NCBI GenBank assembly: GCA_003211335.1
Contig: QCTA01000013.1
Coordinates: forward strand, 1-18,638
Reading direction: 5' to 3'
From: Prochlorococcus sp. AG-670-O11
GTDB taxonomy: Bacteria; Cyanobacteriota; Cyanobacteriia; PCC-6307; Cyanobiaceae
DNA: 18,638 nt
The notes beneath the pieces were generated by a model, which saw nothing but the letters and a program-made list of their open reading frames with translations, searched no databases and was not told the DNA's origin. Shown here one piece after another: positions 14,816-18,638 of the stretch. The position numbers and the translations under genes are program-made. How positions within the stretch are numbered: position 1 is the stretch's first letter; every line of letters starts with the position of its first letter.

Positions 14816-17575
14816 ATGAGAGAAACTCTTACATCAAATCCAGAACTTTTTAGTGATATTAGTTGGAATCTTCTTTTGTTGGGAGAAGAAACTGCAAAAA
14901 AATGGGATCATAGTGAATTTAATATTGAACACATTATTCATACTTTGTTCACCTCAAATGATTTTTTTGAATTTATAGAAAAGTTATCAATAGATCAAGA
15001 TACAGTTTTAGATATAACTGAAGATTTTTTAGAAGAAACTCCAATCAATGATTCAGATATTTTTACTATTGGCGAAGAACTCGAAATTTTATTAGACAAT
15101 GCAAATCATATAAAAACTCAATGGGGATCGAATTTAATAGAGATTCCTCACTTATTAATTGCCTTAGGTAGAGACTCAAGAATAGGTAATTATGTGTTTG
15201 AAGAAGGGAACCTTTCAGTAGAACAATTAGAGGAGGAATTAAAATTTTTTCCTAACATTAATCAAGGTAAAAATTACCTTGAAAATAAAAAAAATATATC
15301 TGATGAAGATAATAAATTATTCAATAAATCAACCGATGAAAGTGATAAGGAGGACTTAATACAAGTATCAAAAGCTGTAATCCCTTCACCAAAAAGTAGT
15401 CTTAAAATTAAAACCAAACAAAAAATTGAAGAGAATGTACTTTCTCTTTACGGAAAAGATTTAACAGAATCTGCTGAACAAGGTTTACTAGACCCAGTAA
15501 TAGGTAGAGAAGATGAGATTAATAACTTAATGAGAGTGTTATCTAGAAGAAGCAAAAATAATCCTATCCTTATTGGTTATCCTGGCGTAGGCAAAACTTC
15601 TATTGCCAAATTACTTGCTCAATTAATAGTTGAAAAAAAAGTTCCTGATTCATTAAAAAACTCAAAAATTATTTCTCTTGACTTAGGAGCATTAGTTTCT
15701 GGAACAAAATTTAGAGGTCAGTTAGAAGAAAGATTAAGTTTAATACTTAATGAAATAAAAGACTCAAATCAGGGTATTATTTTATTTATTGATGAAATTC
15801 ATACAATAATTAGTTCTGATAGATCTACAACAGATATAAGCAATATTTTAAAACCCTTACTTAATGAAGGCGACCTGAGATGCATTGGAACAACAACCCC
15901 TGAAAAGTTTCGCGAAAGTATTGAAAAAGATCAGGCATTAAATAATTGTTTTCAAAAGATTTTAGTTAATGAGCCATCAGTTGAGTTAAGTGCGAAAATT
16001 TTACAGGGTATAAAAAAGAAATATGAAATACACCATGGCATAAGAATTACCGAAGAAGCAATTAATTATTCTGCTAAGCTTGCAGACAGATACATAAGCG
16101 ATAAGTACCTACCAGATAAAGCAATAGATTTAATAGATGAAGCGGCAGCTCAATTAAAAATAGAATCTAATATTAAACCCCAAGTAATTATCAATGAAGA
16201 GAGTAACATCGGTGCTATTGAAATTAAGTTGAAAAATCTTTCGCCCAAAAATATTGAAGACAGAGAAAAATTATTAGAAAGAAAAGAATTATCTATAAAG
16301 AAATTAAAAAACATCACTAATGATTGGAATAATGAGCGAGAAAAAATGGAACAATTGACTTTTTTTCTAAATGAAGAGAATAGGCTTATTCTAGAAATTG
16401 AAGAATTAAGCATTCATAGTAAAGAAAAAAATAACTTTAGTAGTTTAAAAAATTTAGAAGAAGAGCTACAAAAAGTTGAATGTGAAATACAAAATATTGA
16501 GATCAGTTTCCAGAAACCTCAAAGAAATAGAAAATTTATGTTTAAATATCAAGTTGAACCTGATGATATTGCTGATGTTATTTCAAAAATAACTGGGATT
16601 CCTATAGCCAAAGTAGTTTCTAATGAACGAAAAAAATTAATTAATTTAGAGTTAGAAATAAGCGAAAAAGTTATTGGACAAGAAAAAGCTATAGAAGCTG
16701 TTTCTTCTGCAATAAGAAGAGCGAGAGTTGGGATGAAGAATCCTAAAAGACCAATAGGATCATTCTTATTTATAGGTCCTACAGGAGTGGGCAAGACCGA
16801 ATTAGCAAAATCTCTAGCGTCATCGTTATTTGATGAAGAGGAGGCTTTATTAAGATTGGATATGAGTGAATATATGGAAAAAAATGCTGTCGCAAGACTT
16901 TTAGGTGCTCCTCCAGGTTATGTTGGCTACGAAGAGGGCGGACAATTAACTGAAGCAGTTAGAAGAAAACCTTATTGTGTAATTCTCCTTGATGAGATCG
17001 AAAAAGCCCATTCAGAAGTATTCAATGTCCTACTACAACTTTTAGATGAGGGCAGATTAACAGACTCTCAAGGAAGAACTGTTGACTTCAAAAATACAGT
17101 AATAATAATGACTAGTAATTTAGCTGGGAAAATAATATTAGAAAATTCAAAAACAATCCCACATAACAAAGATAATTACGAGTTAAGAAAACAAACTTTA
17201 CAAGAATCTATTAATAAATCATTATCCTCTATTTTTAGACCTGAATTTTTAAACAGAATAGATGAAGTAGTAAAGTTTGATCCACTATCAATTGATCAAC
17301 TTCAAAAAATAATTCTTTTACAAGTAGAAGATTTAAAAAAATTATTACTCGAACAAGGAATAAAAATAAACATCGAGAAAAAAGTTATTCAAAAAATTGC
17401 TAATGATGCCTACGAGCCAGAATATGGCGCTAGGCCCTTAGGAAGAGAACTTAGAAGACAAATAGAAAATCCTTTAGCTTCAAAACTATTAGAAGATAAT
17501 TTTAAAAATAAAAAAAATATATCTGTAAAGATTAGTCCATCAAAAAAAGATGAGATTTTATTTAAACCTAGCTGA
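14816..17575 (+). CDS. clpB2: ClpB-like Hsp100 AAA+ ATPase (ClpB2 type) with degenerate D1 arginine fingers
   Basis: A 919-residue Hsp100 protein. An N-terminal Clp domain (about 1-148) is followed by a charged linker (about 150-205). Ring D1 (about 215-450) has Walker A GYPGVGKT (254-261), a pore-loop TKFRG and Walker B LFIDEIH. A coiled-coil middle domain (about 460-572) is about as long as in ClpB and much longer than in ClpC. Ring D2 has GPTGVGKT (654-661), pore motif GYVGYEEGG (701-709), Walker B ILLDEIEKAH, Arg finger in FRPEFLNRIDE and sensor 2 GARPLGR (871-877). The ClpP-docking (LGF/IGF) loop of ClpC/ClpA is absent after NLAGKIILENSK, so a disaggregase/unfoldase role with DnaK is likelier than proteolysis. 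In D1, the pair matching ClpB's RR arginine fingers (ALERRFQ) is Asn377-Cys378 (ALNNCFQ). The clpB2 label is tentative. Confidence 0.9.
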   Translation: MRETLTSNPELFSDISWNLLLLGEETAKKWDHSEFNIEHIIHTLFTSNDFFEFIEKLSIDQDTVLDITEDFLEETPINDSDIFTIGEELEILLDNANHIKTQWGSNLIEIPHLLIALGRDSRIGNYVFEEGNLSVEQLEEELKFFPNINQGKNYLENKKNISDEDNKLFNKSTDESDKEDLIQVSKAVIPSPKSSLKIKTKQKIEENVLSLYGKDLTESAEQGLLDPVIGREDEINNLMRVLSRRSKNNPILIGYPGVGKTSIAKLLAQLIVEKKVPDSLKNSKIISLDLGALVSGTKFRGQLEERLSLILNEIKDSNQGIILFIDEIHTIISSDRSTTDISNILKPLLNEGDLRCIGTTTPEKFRESIEKDQALNNCFQKILVNEPSVELSAKILQGIKKKYEIHHGIRITEEAINYSAKLADRYISDKYLPDKAIDLIDEAAAQLKIESNIKPQVIINEESNIGAIEIKLKNLSPKNIEDREKLLERKELSIKKLKNITNDWNNEREKMEQLTFFLNEENRLILEIEELSIHSKEKNNFSSLKNLEEELQKVECEIQNIEISFQKPQRNRKFMFKYQVEPDDIADVISKITGIPIAKVVSNERKKLINLELEISEKVIGQEKAIEAVSSAIRRARVGMKNPKRPIGSFLFIGPTGVGKTELAKSLASSLFDEEEALLRLDMSEYMEKNAVARLLGAPPGYVGYEEGGQLTEAVRRKPYCVILLDEIEKAHSEVFNVLLQLLDEGRLTDSQGRTVDFKNTVIIMTSNLAGKIILENSKTIPHNKDNYELRKQTLQESINKSLSSIFRPEFLNRIDEVVKFDPLSIDQLQKIILLQVEDLKKLLLEQGIKINIEKKVIQKIANDAYEPEYGARPLGRELRRQIENPLASKLLEDNFKNKKNISVKISPSKKDEILFKPS

Positions 17576-17592
17576 TGAGTAAATCAATAAGC

Positions 17593-17598
17593 TAAAAT
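17593..17598 (+). promoter_or_regulatory. Possible -10 box for secE
   Basis: TAAAAT in the 63-nt spacer between the Hsp100 stop and the secE GTG. No -35 match is seen. Just downstream, CTTAA (17602-17606) and TTAAG (17613-17617) form a weak hairpin, so the spacer could equally be a weak terminator or processing site. Confidence 0.25.
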
Positions 17599-17638
17599 AG
17601 ACTTAAGTTTTTTTAAGCTTAAATTTAATTAAAATTTT

Positions 17639-17878
17639 GTGACAAGTCCTACGAATCAAAAACCTCTTAAAAAAGAGCCTTCTGCAATAAATGAGCCCAA
17701 GAAAAAGAAGAATTTTTTTAATTCTACATTCGATGAACTCAAACTAGTTGTGTGGCCTAACAAACAACAGCTATTTAGCGAATCTGTTGCTGTTATTATT
17801 ATGGTATCCTTTTCCGCAGCAGCAATTGCATCTGTAAGTAGGTTTTATGGATGGGCAGCATCACAAATTTTCCGTTAA
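17639..17878 (+). CDS. secE: Preprotein translocase subunit SecE
   Basis: A 79-residue protein with a charged N-terminal region (Lys/Pro-rich, residues 1-28). It carries the SecE signature FDELKLVVWPNKQQLFSES (about 31-49) and a single membrane segment (about 50-70, VAVIIMVSFSAAAIASVS). SecE clamps the two halves of SecY in the SecYEG channel of the plasma and thylakoid membranes. The single-helix form is usual outside enterobacteria. The start is GTG at 17639, the only one upstream of the domain in a compact spacer. The order secE-nusG-rplK is conserved in most bacteria and strongly supports the assignment. Confidence 0.95.
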   Translation: MTSPTNQKPLKKEPSAINEPKKKKNFFNSTFDELKLVVWPNKQQLFSESVAVIIMVSFSAAAIASVSRFYGWAASQIFR

Positions 17879-17954
17879 AGTAAAAAATTTTTAAATATGG
17901 ATTTAATCCTAAAATTTTAAAAAGATTATTTATCCAGTTTCTAGAGAATAAACA

Positions 17955-18566
17955 ATGAGTAATGAATTGACAACGAATCTTAGTTCTCAAAAGGCTAATA
18001 CTAGTATTGCTAGATGGTATGCAATTCAAGTTGCATCAAGCTGTGAAAAGAAAGTAAAAGCTACTCTTGAGCAAAGGTCAGTAACTTTAGGTGTTAATAA
18101 TAGAATTATAGAGATTGAGATTCCTCAAACTCCCGGAATTAAACTTAAGAAAGATGGTTCCAGACAAACTACGGAGGAGAAAGTTTTTCCTGGTTACGTA
18201 TTGGTTAGGATGATTCTGGATGAAGATACAATGATGGCTGTAAAAAGTACTCCAAATGTTATTAATTTTGTTGGGGCTGAAGATGGGAGAGGCAGCGGCA
18301 GATCACGAGGACATATCAAACCTCGACCCTTATCAAGGCAAGAGGTTAATAGAATATTTAAGCGCGCATCGGAAAAGAAAGCTGTAATAAAATTAGATCT
18401 CGAGGAAAAAGATAGAATTATCGTTACTAGTGGTCCTTTTAAAGATTTTCAAGGTGAAGTTATAGAAGTTTCAGGTGAAAGAAATAAATTAAAAGCATTA
18501 CTTTCAATTTTTGGGCGCGAAACTCCTGTAGAATTAGAATTCTCCCAAATCAATAAACAGAATTAA
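17955..18566 (+). CDS. nusG: Transcription elongation/termination factor NusG
   Basis: A 203-residue protein. The NGN domain (about 18-125) starts ARWYAIQVASSCEKKVKATLEQR and has the EEKVFPGYVLVRM core that contacts the RNA polymerase clamp. A C-terminal KOW domain (about 150-203) contains DRIIVTSGPFKDFQGEVIEVSG. NusG binds elongating RNA polymerase and can couple it to ribosome or Rho. A basic Gly/Arg-rich loop (GRGSGRSRGHIKPRPLSRQE, about 112-131) lies between the domains. The first 18 residues are a polar Ser/Thr extension. The ATG at 17955 is first in frame, 76 nt after secE. It is followed by rplK 62 nt downstream. Confidence 0.97.
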   Translation: MSNELTTNLSSQKANTSIARWYAIQVASSCEKKVKATLEQRSVTLGVNNRIIEIEIPQTPGIKLKKDGSRQTTEEKVFPGYVLVRMILDEDTMMAVKSTPNVINFVGAEDGRGSGRSRGHIKPRPLSRQEVNRIFKRASEKKAVIKLDLEEKDRIIVTSGPFKDFQGEVIEVSGERNKLKALLSIFGRETPVELEFSQINKQN

Positions 18567-18628
18567 TCATTATTTTTGTTTATCGAGTAAATCAATCATT
18601 TTAATCCCCGTTTAAATTCACTAAACTA

Positions 18629-18638
18629 ATGGCAAAAA
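18629..18638 (+). CDS. rplK: Ribosomal protein L11 (first three codons only)
   Basis: Only ATGGCAAAAA is inside the window, giving Met-Ala-Lys and one extra base. The call rests on the conserved nusG-rplK order and on the usual MAKK start of L11; the sequence itself cannot prove it. The 62-nt spacer before it shows no clear terminator, so read-through from nusG is likely. Confidence 0.6.

Noticed and set aside
16150..16794. Two long open frames on the minus strand inside the ClpB-like gene (81 and 87 codons)
   Set aside because: They are antisense to conserved coding sequence (middle domain and start of D2), are Ser/Phe/Asn-rich as expected of reverse frames of AT-rich genes, and match no family.
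14820..17575. Annotating the Hsp100 protein as the ClpC protease partner
   Set aside because: The middle domain is of ClpB length and no LGF/IGF ClpP-docking loop is found in D2, so a ClpB-type label fits better.
17613..17622. TTAAGCTTAA palindrome before secE
   Set aside because: A 10-nt palindrome with no loop cannot form a hairpin and is too short and AT-rich to call an operator.
17577..18596. The 12-mer GAGTAAATCAAT occurs at 17577-17588 (before secE) and 18585-18596 (before rplK)
   Set aside because: Both copies are in short spacers before translation-machinery genes, which is tempting. In a sequence this AT-rich, however, many 12-mer pairs are expected by chance in 18 kb, and no dyad or hairpin accompanies them.

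Overview
The window looks like a stretch of a very AT-rich, streamlined cyanobacterial chromosome, almost certainly a high-light-type Prochlorococcus. The reasons are the low GC content, short spacers, frequent non-ATG starts, a CP12-type Calvin-cycle protein, a bicA-sbtA-sbtB type bicarbonate uptake cluster, a magnesium-type HemB, and the secE-nusG-rplK order with a Hsp100 gene in front. I saw no mobile element, CRISPR array, rRNA or tRNA gene. The species call is inference from gene content and composition, not from a search.

Layout. Positions 1-293 (minus) hold the start of an aspartoacylase-like gene, divergent from a xi-type glutathione S-transferase (319-1266, plus). A short CP12 gene (1397-1615, plus) runs into a clear GC-stem hairpin terminator. 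On the opposite strand this terminator also closes a minus-strand run read in the order hemB (6836-5835), a VOC/glyoxalase-like gene, mutS2, obg and a 60-residue unknown protein ending at 1665. From about 7065 a plus-strand operon encodes a SulP/BicA-type transporter, an SbtA-like transporter and a short SbtB-like PII protein, spaced 6 and 3 nt apart. It converges on a thioredoxin-reductase-like flavoprotein gene (minus, 10033-10989). Next come a small coiled-coil gene overlapping by 1 nt an ABC1/UbiB-family kinase gene (11245-13229, plus), converging with enolase (13233-14525, minus) only 3 nt away. A ClpB-like Hsp100 gene (14816-17575, plus) is followed by secE, nusG and the first 10 bases of rplK.

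How the genes fit together. Much of the window serves core carbon and photosynthetic metabolism: bicarbonate uptake and its PII-like regulator, CP12 control of the Calvin cycle, HemB for tetrapyrrole synthesis, enolase for lower glycolysis, and a disulfide reductase. The right end is standard protein-export and transcription/translation machinery.

The points most worth a second look are four. The thioredoxin-reductase-like protein keeps its CATC redox centre and FAD motif but lacks the usual NADPH-binding signatures. The ClpB-like protein has Asn-Cys where the first AAA+ ring normally has its arginine-finger pair. The SbtB homologue lacks the C-terminal redox loop, and CP12 is reduced to its C-terminal half-switch. 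A perfect 9-bp inverted repeat followed by a T-run lies just upstream of the reductase gene and could be an operator, a leader hairpin or an antisense terminator.
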